NCBI GenBank assembly: GCA_005882715.1
Contig: VBEI01000095.1
Location: 1-31,951, forward strand
DNA from: Chloroflexota bacterium
GTDB lineage: Bacteria > Chloroflexota > Dehalococcoidia > SM23-28-2 > RBG-16-64-32
Direction: 5' to 3'
DNA: 31,951 nt
How positions within the stretch are numbered: position 1 is the first letter of the stretch; each line of letters opens with the position of its first letter. The translations under genes were made by a program, and so were the position numbers. The notes beneath the pieces are model-generated. The model did not search any database. It was not told the origin of the DNA and saw only the letters and a list, made by a program, of their open reading frames with translations. Shown piece after piece: positions 23,047 through 29,314 of the stretch.

Positions 23047-23283
23047 TTAGCACAAGGCTTCTGCCTCATCAATAAAGAGAGACGCGGGATCAGCCTGATC
23101 GTTGCGGGCGTCGTTGCCCTCCCGCGCGGCATGATAACCCTCGCATTTCAATACCGGCAGACGCGGGTATTTCGCGTATTTCGGGTCCGTCTCTGACAGG
23201 AGGCACAGGTAGAAGCGGCTGCCTCGCGAACTCTGCACGGCGCGGCAGTGCTCACAGGCCTGGCATAGGCCGGCTTCGACAAC
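23047..23283 (-). CDS. Small Cys-containing protein with no canonical start codon
   Basis: A reading frame with coding-like content, VVEAGLCQACEHCRAVQSSR followed by GSRFYLCLLSETDPKYAKYP and RLPVLKCEGY, matches a small family I recall from many phyla (CxxCxHxRxVxxxRGSxFxxCxxSxxDPxxxKYPxLPVxxCxGY), probably zinc-binding and of unknown function. The frame is open from 23400, but no ATG, GTG or TTG occurs before the GTG at 23238, which would drop the first CxxC pair. A GAGAGAAGGG Shine-Dalgarno sequence (about 23296-23287) sits 3-6 nt before the GTT and GTC codons at 23283-23278. A non-canonical start, a 1-bp frameshift (a TTG at 23282 is one frame off) or a start at 23238 are all possible. It lies between thrS and infC. 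Confidence 0.6.
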   Translation of the reverse strand, partial: VVEAGLCQACEHCRAVQSSRGSRFYLCLLSETDPKYAKYPRLPVLKCEGYHAAREGNDARNDQADPASLFIDEAEALC

Positions 23284-23300
23284 TGCACCCTTCTCTCGAC

Positions 23301-25067
23301 CTAGACTCGTTGGCTCACCTCTTCCTTCATCCGGGCGATGATCTCTTCCACCGGCCGAGCCTTCAGGTCCTCGCCGCTGCGCAGGCGGACGGCGGCGGCG
23401 TTACTCTCGGCTTCGCGGTCACCGACGACGAGCATGTATGGCACCTTTTGTAGTTGCGCGTCGCGGATCTTCGCCTGCATGCGCTCGCTCCTTGCGTCTA
23501 TCTCGACGCGGAGGTCCGCTGACCGAAGCTCGCCGGCGACCTTCTGCGCGTAATCGATGTGCCTGTCCGCGATAGGTATGACGATTGCCTGCACCGGCGC
23601 CAGCCACAGCGGGAACGCGCCGGCATAGTGCTCGAGGAGGACGCCGAAGAAGCGCTCCATGGACCCCAGTAGGGCACGGTGCACCATGTAAGGCCGCCGC
23701 TCGCGCCCATCCTCGGCGATGTAAGTGACGTCGAAGCGTTCCGGGAGGTTAAAGTCGAACTGTATCGTCGTGCACTGCCATTCGCGGCCCAGCGTGTCGA
23801 CCATCTTGACGTCGATCTTCGGCCCGTAGAACACGGCCCCGCCTTCATCAATGTCGTGTGGCAGAGCCTGCTCGTTGATGACGTCACGCAGGACGTTGGT
23901 CGCCATTCCCCAGTCTTCAAGCGAGCCCGCGTACTTGCCTGAAGCGTCGCGCGTCGCGAGGTAGACGTGAAACTTCTCGAACCCGAAGGCGCCCAGAAAG
24001 AACCTCATGAACTCCACGCAGCGCTCGATCTCCTCCTTGACCTGGTCCGGCCGGCAGAAGATATGCGCGTCGTCCTGGGTGAAGCCGCGGACGCGAAGAA
24101 GGCCGTGTAGCACCCCCGAGCGCTCGTAACGGTAGACCGTCCCAAGTTCGGCCAGCCGGATCGGCAATTCCCTGTAACTCCTCAATGAGTTCTTGTACAT
24201 CTGAATGTGGAACGGGCAGTTCATCGGCTTCACGTAATAGTCCTGGCCGTCGATGTCCATCGGCGAGTACATGTTCTCGCTATAGAAATCCAGGTGGCCG
24301 CTTGTCTCCCATAGAGTTGACTTGCCGATGTGGGGCGAATAGACGATGTCGTAACCGCCGCGCAGGTGTTCCTCCCGCCAGAAGTCCTCAATCAAGGTCC
24401 GCACGCGGCCGCCCTTCGGATGCCAGTAGACCAGTCCCGGGCCAAACTCCTCGTGGAACGAGAAGAGGTCCAGTTCGCGGCCCAGACGTCGGTGGTCGCG
24501 GCGATGGGCCTCTTCGACACGCTCGAGGTATTGTTCCAGCTCTTCCTTCGTGTCGAACAGGGCTCCATAGACCCGCTGGAGCATCGGATTGTGCTCGTCG
24601 CCCCGCCAATAGGCGCCGGCAACGCTCATGAGCTTGAATGCCGGGACCTGGCCTGTCCTCTCCACATGCGGTCCCTGACACAAATCCACGAATTCGCCTT
24701 GCTGGTAGAGGCCGACTTTCTCGTCCCGAATCTCGTCGATCAGCTCGAGCTTGTAGGGCTGGTCCTGGAAGCGCTCTCGCGCCTCATCCTTCGTGATCAG
24801 CGATGGCTCGAAGGGGACGTCCGATTTGATGCGGGTGCGCATCTTCTCTTCGACGACCGGCAGGTCTTCAGTCGTCAATGTGCGCGGCAGCTCGAAGTCG
24901 TAATAGAAGCCGGTGTCGATAGGCGGGCCGATGCCTAGACGGGCGTCGGGAAACATCTCGCACACGGCCTCCGCCATGATATGCGCGGCGGAGTGGCGCA
25001 TCCGTTCCAGGCGCTCTTCCTTGGTCATCTTGTCCAGTCCGAGCACCAACGCTTTGCCATTTCTCAT
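23301..25067 (-). CDS. thrS: Threonine-tRNA ligase without TGS domain
   Basis: A class II threonyl-tRNA synthetase of 588 aa. The usual about 60-residue N-terminal TGS domain is missing: the protein opens with MRNGKALVLGLDKM and then the editing domain, with its metal-type motif HSAAHIMAEAV (His25, His29) and CQGPHV. The catalytic core is complete, with GFYYDFELP, VKPMNCPFHIQMYKN, motif 2 (YRYERSGVLHGLLRVRGFTQDDAHIFC), motif 3 (MVHRALLGSMERFFGVLLEHYAG) and the anticodon-binding domain (APVQAIVIPIADRHIDYAQKVA). Expression is expected to depend on the T-box leader at 25783-26015, more than 700 nt upstream beyond two membrane-protein genes. A start at Met14 (25028) is possible. Some bacteria and archaea are known to lack TGS. 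Confidence 0.95.
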   Translation of the reverse strand: MRNGKALVLGLDKMTKEERLERMRHSAAHIMAEAVCEMFPDARLGIGPPIDTGFYYDFELPRTLTTEDLPVVEEKMRTRIKSDVPFEPSLITKDEARERFQDQPYKLELIDEIRDEKVGLYQQGEFVDLCQGPHVERTGQVPAFKLMSVAGAYWRGDEHNPMLQRVYGALFDTKEELEQYLERVEEAHRRDHRRLGRELDLFSFHEEFGPGLVYWHPKGGRVRTLIEDFWREEHLRGGYDIVYSPHIGKSTLWETSGHLDFYSENMYSPMDIDGQDYYVKPMNCPFHIQMYKNSLRSYRELPIRLAELGTVYRYERSGVLHGLLRVRGFTQDDAHIFCRPDQVKEEIERCVEFMRFFLGAFGFEKFHVYLATRDASGKYAGSLEDWGMATNVLRDVINEQALPHDIDEGGAVFYGPKIDVKMVDTLGREWQCTTIQFDFNLPERFDVTYIAEDGRERRPYMVHRALLGSMERFFGVLLEHYAGAFPLWLAPVQAIVIPIADRHIDYAQKVAGELRSADLRVEIDARSERMQAKIRDAQLQKVPYMLVVGDREAESNAAAVRLRSGEDLKARPVEEIIARMKEEVSQRV

Positions 25068-25071
25068 TTGC

Positions 25072-25164
25072 CTACTCCCTATTCCTCAACTCGGCCGTGC
25101 CGGTCCACATGATCCATCCCTCGAAGCCCCAGCCGATCCGGGCAAGGAGGCGGGAGATCGTCAT
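25072..25164 (-). CDS. 30-codon ORF before thrS
   Basis: A frame of 30 codons (MTISRLLARIGWGFEGWIMW, then TGTAELRNRE) fills the 107-bp gap between the second membrane-protein gene and thrS. It begins 11 bp after the upstream stop and ends 4 bp before the thrS start. No strong Shine-Dalgarno sequence is visible; GGTGAGCGGG is the nearest. It could be a small amphipathic peptide, a coupling ORF for thrS, or chance. It has no Thr-codon run, so it is not a classic attenuation leader. Confidence 0.3.
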   Translation of the reverse strand: MTISRLLARIGWGFEGWIMWTGTAELRNRE

Positions 25165-25174
25165 CCCGCTCACC

Positions 25175-25519
25175 CTATCCTCTCTCCCCGAAACCCAACC
25201 TGAAGGGAGCTTGCAAACGAATGAGAAGAACGCCCAACAAAGCTGGAGCCACTGCGAGAAGCGCGCCAACAGAAAGCCAGTTGGCCTCGAGGACATTCTT
25301 CGCCAAGAGGAACATGACGACACCTACAATCACAGCCTGAATGTAGTTGGTCACTATGTTTGAGATGCGCAGAAGCAGATTGATCCTCTCGCCGTTTTCA
25401 TTCGCCATTGATAGGGATGCCTTCCAGCGGTGCCATGGCGGAACGTAGTATCTAATCGTGAAAAGCCAGAACTCTCGTCCCCAACTCAGGCGATTCCAGG
25501 CGCCGAGCCAACTTTTCAT
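25175..25519 (-). CDS. Small two-helix membrane protein of unknown function (second)
   Basis: A 114-residue protein I do not recognise. An aromatic, basic N-terminus (MKSWLGAWNRLSWGREFWLF..YYVPPWHRWK) leads to a possible amphipathic region and two hydrophobic helices, about residues 55-74 (IVTNYIQAVIVGVVMFLLA) and 82-102 (LSVGALLAVAPALLGVLLIRL). It has no signal cleavage site. Its ATG overlaps the stop of the preceding membrane-protein gene as ATGA, so the pair is translationally coupled and may form a complex. It sits between the T-box leader and thrS, and so should be made under threonine or tRNA-Thr starvation, which hints at transport or stress signalling without proving it. A longer frame to 25693 overlaps the first gene and is not used. 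Confidence 0.75.
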   Translation of the reverse strand: MKSWLGAWNRLSWGREFWLFTIRYYVPPWHRWKASLSMANENGERINLLLRISNIVTNYIQAVIVGVVMFLLAKNVLEANWLSVGALLAVAPALLGVLLIRLQAPFRLGFGERG

Positions 25520-25776
25520 CGCTCTCTTCCCCCGAAGCGATAGAGCACCCACCAATGGAACACGAACAACGCGATCGCGGTTAGCCCCATCACGGCCATG
25601 ACCGCGACCAGGCCCCAGTCGCTGTCCGACACGGCGATCGCGCCGAAGACCACCGCCGCGGCGAACATGAGCACCGGTACGGCCCACATCCACAGCCGAA
25701 GCACGAACATGCCGAAGCCTTCCGGCCGTGCCGGCGGACTAGCGGCAGCGCGGTCCCGCCTGGTTCCTTGCTCCAT
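25516..25776 (-). CDS. Small two-helix membrane protein of unknown function (first)
   Basis: An 86-residue protein of unknown function. The first 22 residues (MEQGTRRDRAAASPPARPEG) are polar and basic, then come two hydrophobic helices at about 27-49 (LRLWMWAVPVLMFAAAVVFGAIA) and 54-76 (WGLVAVMAVMGLTAIALFVFHWW), ending in a basic YRFGGRER. The ATG at 25776 has a GAGAAGGAG Shine-Dalgarno sequence. The frame continues upstream to 25839 but would run across the T-box terminator, so this start is preferred. It is the first gene after the T-box and is coupled to the next by an ATGA overlap. Small size, two helices and flanking charges are also seen in holin-like and accessory subunit proteins; no specific family can be given. 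Confidence 0.75.
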   Translation of the reverse strand: MEQGTRRDRAAASPPARPEGFGMFVLRLWMWAVPVLMFAAAVVFGAIAVSDSDWGLVAVMAVMGLTAIALFVFHWWVLYRFGGRER

Positions 25777-25782
25777 GCTCCT

Positions 25783-26015
25783 TCTCTCCAAAATCAAACG
25801 CCCCCCGTCCGTGGGACGGAGGGCAATCCGTGGTTCCACCCATCTTTGTCGCCTCAGGCGACCTCATTTGGCCGCTAACGGGTGCCTCCGGGGCCGCCTA
25901 CTGGGTTTCGACGGCCGGCTCGCGGGTGGTGCTCGCTGCGACAGTGGGCCGGCCTGCTCTCAGAAAACGCTTGCCTCTCTGTTACCGTGCCGCGGCCGCT
26001 CGTCCCGGTCTACGC
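25783..26015 (-). ncRNA. T-box riboswitch leader, probably sensing tRNA-Thr
   Basis: The T-box sequence TGGGTGGAACCACGG lies at 25842-25828 on the minus strand. It is followed by an intrinsic terminator whose arms are 25824-25815 and 25809-25800 (10 bp) with the tract GTTTGATTTTGG behind. Upstream are AGAGAGG (stem I), a CCAGTAGG and CCGTTA pair and the short hairpin GTCGCC/GGCGAC. The stretch CACCACC near 25929-25923 offers the specifier ACC (Thr). The variable T-box base is A (TGGA), which predicts a U discriminator on the sensed tRNA. Uncharged tRNA-Thr would stabilise the antiterminator and let transcription proceed to two membrane-protein genes and thrS. Confidence 0.92.
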
Positions 26016-26024
26016 CTTTTGAGG

Positions 26025-26101
26025 TGGTGGGCGATGCAGGATTTGAACCTGCGACCTCAGCGATGTCAACGCTGCGCTCTAACCAACTGAGCTAATCGCC
26101 C
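26025..26101 (-). tRNA. tRNA-Val (anticodon GAC)
   Basis: A complete 77-nt tRNA with encoded CCA. The acceptor stem GGGCGAT pairs with ATCGCCC, the discriminator is A, the anticodon stem CAGCG/CGCTG encloses TTGACAT with anticodon GAC, and the T arm is GCAGG-TTCAAAT-CCTGC. Only about 10 nt separate its CCA from the T-box leader on the same strand. Confidence 0.97.
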
Positions 26102-26110
26102 GCATCGCTC

Positions 26111-26139
26111 ATGCTAGCAACCGGTCGCAAGGCAGTCAA
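26111..26139 (-). promoter_or_regulatory. Promoter upstream of tRNA-Val and the T-box operon
   Basis: Minus strand: TTGACT (26139-26134), 17 bp, TAGCAT (26116-26111), about 9 nt before the tRNA. No comparable -35/-10 pair is visible between the tRNA and the T-box leader, whose separation is too short to hold one, so this promoter probably serves both. Confidence 0.6.
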
Positions 26140-26217
26140 CCGAGCTCCGTGCGCCATTAGGAGCGAGTGCAATCAGGCGTGTGGAAGATCAAGCGACCAC
26201 CCTAGAGGCCGCGCACG

Positions 26218-26303
26218 GGGCGCGAGATTCCTCGCCACCCCGACTGCTCCCCGCCGGAGGCGGGGACTACCTGTTGACCCCACCGCGCGAGCTCGGAATG
26301 ACC
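26218..26303. repeat. Candidate dispersed repeat with internal hairpin
   Basis: In the 348-bp gap between tRNA-Val and tRNA-Lys, GAGATTCCTCGCC on the left and GCGAGCTCGGAATGACC on the right are near-complementary ends around a perfect hairpin TCCCCGCC-GGA-GGCGGGGA (26248-26266). The end sequences resemble a repeat type I remember as common between genes in bacterial genomes. No second copy is in the window, and no ORF is credible here. Confidence 0.35.
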
Positions 26304-26387
26304 AATGTCACCGGCTTGCCAACGACCCCTAATCTCAGCGAAAATATAGATTGCTGCAAGGACCGGGAGTGCATCGGGGGCGCAAGT

Positions 26388-26417
26388 TTGCCTCGCCGAT
26401 TTGCGCCGTGATATACT
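26388..26417 (+). promoter_or_regulatory. Promoter of tRNA-Lys/tRNA-Leu
   Basis: TTGCCT (26388-26393), an 18-bp spacer and TATACT (26412-26417) form a good promoter. Its start, about 26424, is 26 nt before tRNA-Lys. No terminator follows the tRNAs, so it may also serve the oppDF genes. Confidence 0.6.
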
Positions 26418-26449
26418 TCGCGAACCTGACCAAATGAGCCGCTAATCAA

Positions 26450-26526
26450 GGGCCACTAGCTCAATTTGGCAGAGCAAGCGACTCTTAATCGCTAGGTTCC
26501 AGGTTCGAGTCCTGGGTGGCCCACCA
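26450..26526 (+). tRNA. tRNA-Lys (anticodon CTT)
   Basis: A complete 77-nt tRNA with encoded CCA. The acceptor stem is GGGCCAC/GTGGCCC with discriminator A, the anticodon stem AGCGA/TCGCT encloses CTCTTAA, and the T arm CCAGG-TTCGAGT-CCTGG is intact. Three nucleotides separate it from tRNA-Leu. Confidence 0.97.
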
Positions 26527-26529
26527 GGA

Positions 26530-26614
26530 GGGGAAGTGTCGGAACTGGTAGACGAGCGTGACTTAGGATCACGTGCCAATAGGCGTAGGGGTTCGAGTCC
26601 CCTCTTCCCCACCA
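26530..26614 (+). tRNA. tRNA-Leu (anticodon TAG)
   Basis: An 85-nt class II tRNA with encoded CCA. The acceptor stem is GGGGAAG/CTTCCCC, the anticodon stem CGTGA/TCACG encloses CTTAGGA, and the long variable arm is GCCAATAGGC. The T arm GGGG-TTCGAGT-CCCC follows. Confidence 0.97.
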
Positions 26615-26660
26615 TTGAGCGAACGGACGCGTCCGGGCGGCGCGCATAGAGGAGGGCCTG

Positions 26661-27674
26661 TTGGCGGAGCCACTTCTGCAAGTAAAGGACCTGAAGACCA
26701 ACTTCTATACGGAGGAAGGGGTCGTGCAGGCTGTCGCGGGCGTTTCGTATGACATCCAGCCTGGCGAGATCGTCGGGTTGGTCGGGGAGAGCGGCTGCGG
26801 GAAGACGGTCAGCGCGCTCTCGATCTTGCGTTTGATCCCCAACCCTCCTGGGAAGATCGTGTCTGGCGAGATCATCTTCGACGGCGAAGACGTGATCAAG
26901 ATGGACGAGGAGGAGGTCCGCCATATCCGCGGCAACAAGATCGGGATGATCTTCCAGGAGCCGATGACCTCGCTGAACCCGGTGCTGACCATCGGTCGGC
27001 AGCTCACCGAGACGCTCGAGCTCCACCTGAAAATGGACCGCAGGGCGGCAACCCAGCGCGCGATCGAGCTCCTCGAGATGGTGGGCATCCCGGAGGCCAA
27101 GGGGCGCATCCACGATTACCCGCACCAGTTCTCGGGCGGCATGCGGCAGCGCGTGATGATCGCGATGGCGCTCTCCTGCAATCCCAAGCTGCTGCTGGCA
27201 GATGAACCGACGACCGCCCTCGACGTGACGATCCAGGCCCAGATCCTCGAGCTTCTGACCCGGCTCACCAAGGAGCTTGGCACGGCGGTGATCGTGATCA
27301 CGCACAACCTTGGCGTTGTCGCCCGCTATGCGGACCGCGTGTTCGTGATGTACGCGGGCAAGGTGATCGAGTCGGCGACTGCTGCGGAACTGTATGCAAA
27401 CCCTCGGCACCCTTACACGCTCGGCCTGCTGAAGTCGGTGCCGCGGCTCGACGAGATTCGCAAGGAAAAACTGGACCCGATCGAGGGTATGCCGCCGGAC
27501 TTGATCCACTTGGGAGCGGGCTGCCCCTTCTACCCCCGCTGCCGTTTCCACGTGGACCGCTGCAAGGAAGAGAACCCGCCGCTACTTACGGTGGCGGAGG
27601 CGCACCATAGCGCCTGCTGGGAGTGGGAGCGCGTGGCACGGGTGGCGAAATCGCCGGAACCCGCTCCGGCGTAG
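26661..27674 (+). CDS. Oligopeptide/dipeptide ABC transporter ATP-binding protein (OppD/DppD-like)
   Basis: A 337-residue ABC ATPase with Walker A GESGCGKT (42-49), Q-loop IFQEPMTSLNP, signature FSGGMRQR, Walker B LLLADEPTTALD and H-loop VITHNLGVVARYADRVFVMYAGKV. The C-terminal oligopeptide_HPY extension with four cysteines (AGCPFYPRCRFHVDRCKEENPP) marks the Opp/Dpp/nickel subgroup, many of which bind an Fe-S cluster there. The start is TTG at 26661 with GAGGAGGG five to six bases upstream. It lies 46 bp after tRNA-Leu with a GGACGCGTCC palindrome but no terminator between. The partner ATPase follows; permeases and a binding protein are absent, so they must be encoded elsewhere. Confidence 0.94.
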   Translation: MAEPLLQVKDLKTNFYTEEGVVQAVAGVSYDIQPGEIVGLVGESGCGKTVSALSILRLIPNPPGKIVSGEIIFDGEDVIKMDEEEVRHIRGNKIGMIFQEPMTSLNPVLTIGRQLTETLELHLKMDRRAATQRAIELLEMVGIPEAKGRIHDYPHQFSGGMRQRVMIAMALSCNPKLLLADEPTTALDVTIQAQILELLTRLTKELGTAVIVITHNLGVVARYADRVFVMYAGKVIESATAAELYANPRHPYTLGLLKSVPRLDEIRKEKLDPIEGMPPDLIHLGAGCPFYPRCRFHVDRCKEENPPLLTVAEAHHSACWEWERVARVAKSPEPAPA

Positions 27675-27704
27675 ATTTAGTGTCGGTGCTAGGACGGTGA
27701 CGAC

Positions 27705-28730
27705 ATGACGACAGAACAGGCTTCCAGAACAGAGACTGGGCGGCCGGGCGATAACCTCGTCCAGGCGCGGGACCTGAAGATGTACTTCCCGGTGACCTCC
27801 GGCATCATCTTCCAGCGCAAGATCGCGGACGTGAAGGCGGTCGACGGAGTGACCTTCGACGTGAAGCGCGGTGAGACGCTGGGGCTGGTGGGCGAGAGTG
27901 GCTGCGGGAAGACAACGCTGGGGCGCATGATCCTGCTCCTTTACAAGCCAACTGCGGGCAACGTCTTGATCAACAATCAGGACCTGACGAAGCTGAAGCC
28001 GGGTGAGTTGCGGCGCATGCGCCGGCACATGCAGATGATCTTCCAGGACCCATACGCCTCGCTGAATCCGCGCATGACGATCGGGAGCATCATCGCTGAG
28101 CCCCTGGTTATCCACGGGCTGGCGAAGACGCGCAAGGACCGCAACGATCGGGTGCAGGAGTTGATGCGGGTCGTCGGGCTGAACCCGTACTACGCGAACC
28201 GCTACCCGCACGAGTTCTCGGGCGGCCAACGACAGCGCATCGGCATCGCGCGGGCGTTGGCGGTGCAGCCGGCGTTCATCGTCTGCGACGAGCCGGTGTC
28301 GGCCCTGGACGTGTCGATCCAGGCGCAGATCATTAACCTTCTGGAGGACCTCCAAGACCAGTTCGGGCTCACGTACCTGTTCATCGCGCACGACCTGTCG
28401 GTAGTGAGGCACATCAGTGACCGCGTGGCGGTGATGTACCTCGGCAAGCTCATGGAGCTGGCGGACCGACAGGAGCTGTACGAGAACCCGCTCCACCCGT
28501 ACACCAAAGCGCTGCTTTCGGCGGTGCCGATCCCGGACCCCTCGGTGGAAGCGCGCCGAGACCGCGTGATCCTGACTGGCGACGTGCCCAGCCCCCTACA
28601 CCCGCCCTCCGGCTGCGTCTTCCACACGCGCTGCCCGATCGCGATCGAAGACTGCGCGCGCATTCTGCCGGAGTGGCGGAACGTAGGCACATCGGACAAG
28701 GAGCACTGGGTGGCTTGCATCCGCGTTTAG
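27705..28730 (+). CDS. Oligopeptide/dipeptide ABC transporter ATP-binding protein (OppF/DppF-like)
   Basis: A 341-residue ABC ATPase and the second half of the pair. Walker A GESGCGKT lies at 64-71, followed by IFQDPYASLNPRMT, signature FSGGQRQR, Walker B FIVCDEPVSALDVS and FIAHDLSVVRHISDRVAVMYLGKL. The C-terminal cysteine block (SGCVFHTRCPIAIEDC) matches OppF. The N-terminal DLKMYFPVTSGIIFQRKIADVKAVDGV loop, longer than in OppD, is typical of OppF. It begins 30 bp after the first ATPase and is followed by a strong terminator. The Opp ATPase heterodimer would energise import of peptides, or possibly nickel or sugars in variant systems. Confidence 0.94.
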   Translation: MTTEQASRTETGRPGDNLVQARDLKMYFPVTSGIIFQRKIADVKAVDGVTFDVKRGETLGLVGESGCGKTTLGRMILLLYKPTAGNVLINNQDLTKLKPGELRRMRRHMQMIFQDPYASLNPRMTIGSIIAEPLVIHGLAKTRKDRNDRVQELMRVVGLNPYYANRYPHEFSGGQRQRIGIARALAVQPAFIVCDEPVSALDVSIQAQIINLLEDLQDQFGLTYLFIAHDLSVVRHISDRVAVMYLGKLMELADRQELYENPLHPYTKALLSAVPIPDPSVEARRDRVILTGDVPSPLHPPSGCVFHTRCPIAIEDCARILPEWRNVGTSDKEHWVACIRV

Positions 28731-28777
28731 CGGACGCAAACGATTGTCGGCCGTCCGTTATCAGCTTTCAATGAAGC

Positions 28778-28799
28778 AGCCCCGCCTTCCGGCGGGGCT
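28778..28799 (+). terminator. Rho-independent terminator after the OppF-like gene
   Basis: AGCCCCGCC (28778-28786), loop TTCC and GGCGGGGCT (28791-28799) form a perfect 9-bp GC-rich stem, followed by GGTTGCTTTC, a modest T tract. It stands 47 bp after the stop. Confidence 0.75.
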
Positions 28800-28855
28800 G
28801 GTTGCTTTCGATGGAGTCGGCTGATTCCTTTGATCACCCGGAGAGATCGCTACGT

Positions 28856-29098
28856 TTAGGAGTTGACCTCGCGGGCTTCTTCCGGGAAGCGCGCGCTGAG
28901 CCGCCGCCAAACAGCCAGGGCGAGCAAGTCGCGATAGAGGCCGCCCAGCACCACGAGGTCCTGGGCGATCGTTGGGCCTGCGAAGCGTTCTTCAGGATGT
29001 GAGCCGGGCGCGACAGCAGGCGTGGCCGGGGCTCGTGGCATCACGAGGCCGGGATGCGGAGCCGTTCGGAGCTGGGTAGCGGGAAATTTGTCACTCAT
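28856..29098 (-). CDS. Hypothetical protein, doubtful
   Basis: An 80-codon frame starting with MSDKFPATQLRTAPHP and ending with a helix-like IAQDLVVLGGLYRDLLALAV, then WRRLSARFPEEAREVNS. Third codon positions are GC-rich, as in real genes of this genome, especially in the second half. However, there is no Shine-Dalgarno sequence and no recognisable family, and the first half is Pro/Ala-rich. It may be a small gene, a remnant of a longer one, or chance. The 29123-29201 inverted repeat lies just upstream of its start. Confidence 0.35.
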   Translation of the reverse strand: MSDKFPATQLRTAPHPGLVMPRAPATPAVAPGSHPEERFAGPTIAQDLVVLGGLYRDLLALAVWRRLSARFPEEAREVNS

Positions 29099-29122
29099 TA
29101 TCGTTGAGGGTTCATCCGACGA

Positions 29123-29201
29123 CCCTGGCAGCCAGGAGGCGCCAGTACTGCCTCACATGTCGCCGTCCACCGGTCCCCACCGCCCTCCTGGCTGCCCAGG
29201 G
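29123..29201. repeat. Long inverted repeat (hairpin with about 19-bp arms)
   Basis: CCCTGGCAGCCAGGAGGCG (29123-29141) is complementary to the stretch at 29181-29201 apart from two single extra bases in the right arm. The loop is 39 nt. No T tract follows on either side and it is not inside a gene. The remainder of the gap from 29202 to 29314 holds nothing I can name. Confidence 0.6.
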
Positions 29202-29314
29202 AAGTACATCCCCTAGGTTATGCGCCGGGTGGAGAGGAGGCATGAAGCGTGCGAGAAGTTTGGATTAAGATGCAGTGAATTTGCGGGTATATGCGGCTTC
29301 GGCCTCGGGGCTGC

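Noticed and set aside
25783..26101. T-box sensing the adjacent tRNA-Val
   Set aside because: The tRNA-Val discriminator is A, whereas the T-box bulge TGGA calls for U, and the downstream synthetase is ThrS.
26442..27551. A 369-codon frame on the minus strand over tRNA-Lys, tRNA-Leu and the OppD-like gene
   Set aside because: It runs antisense to two tRNAs and a clear ABC ATPase, and its His/Arg/Leu-rich sequence matches no family.
27582..28496. A 304-codon minus-strand frame
   Set aside because: It is antisense to the OppF-like gene, with composition typical of a complementary-strand shadow in GC-rich DNA.
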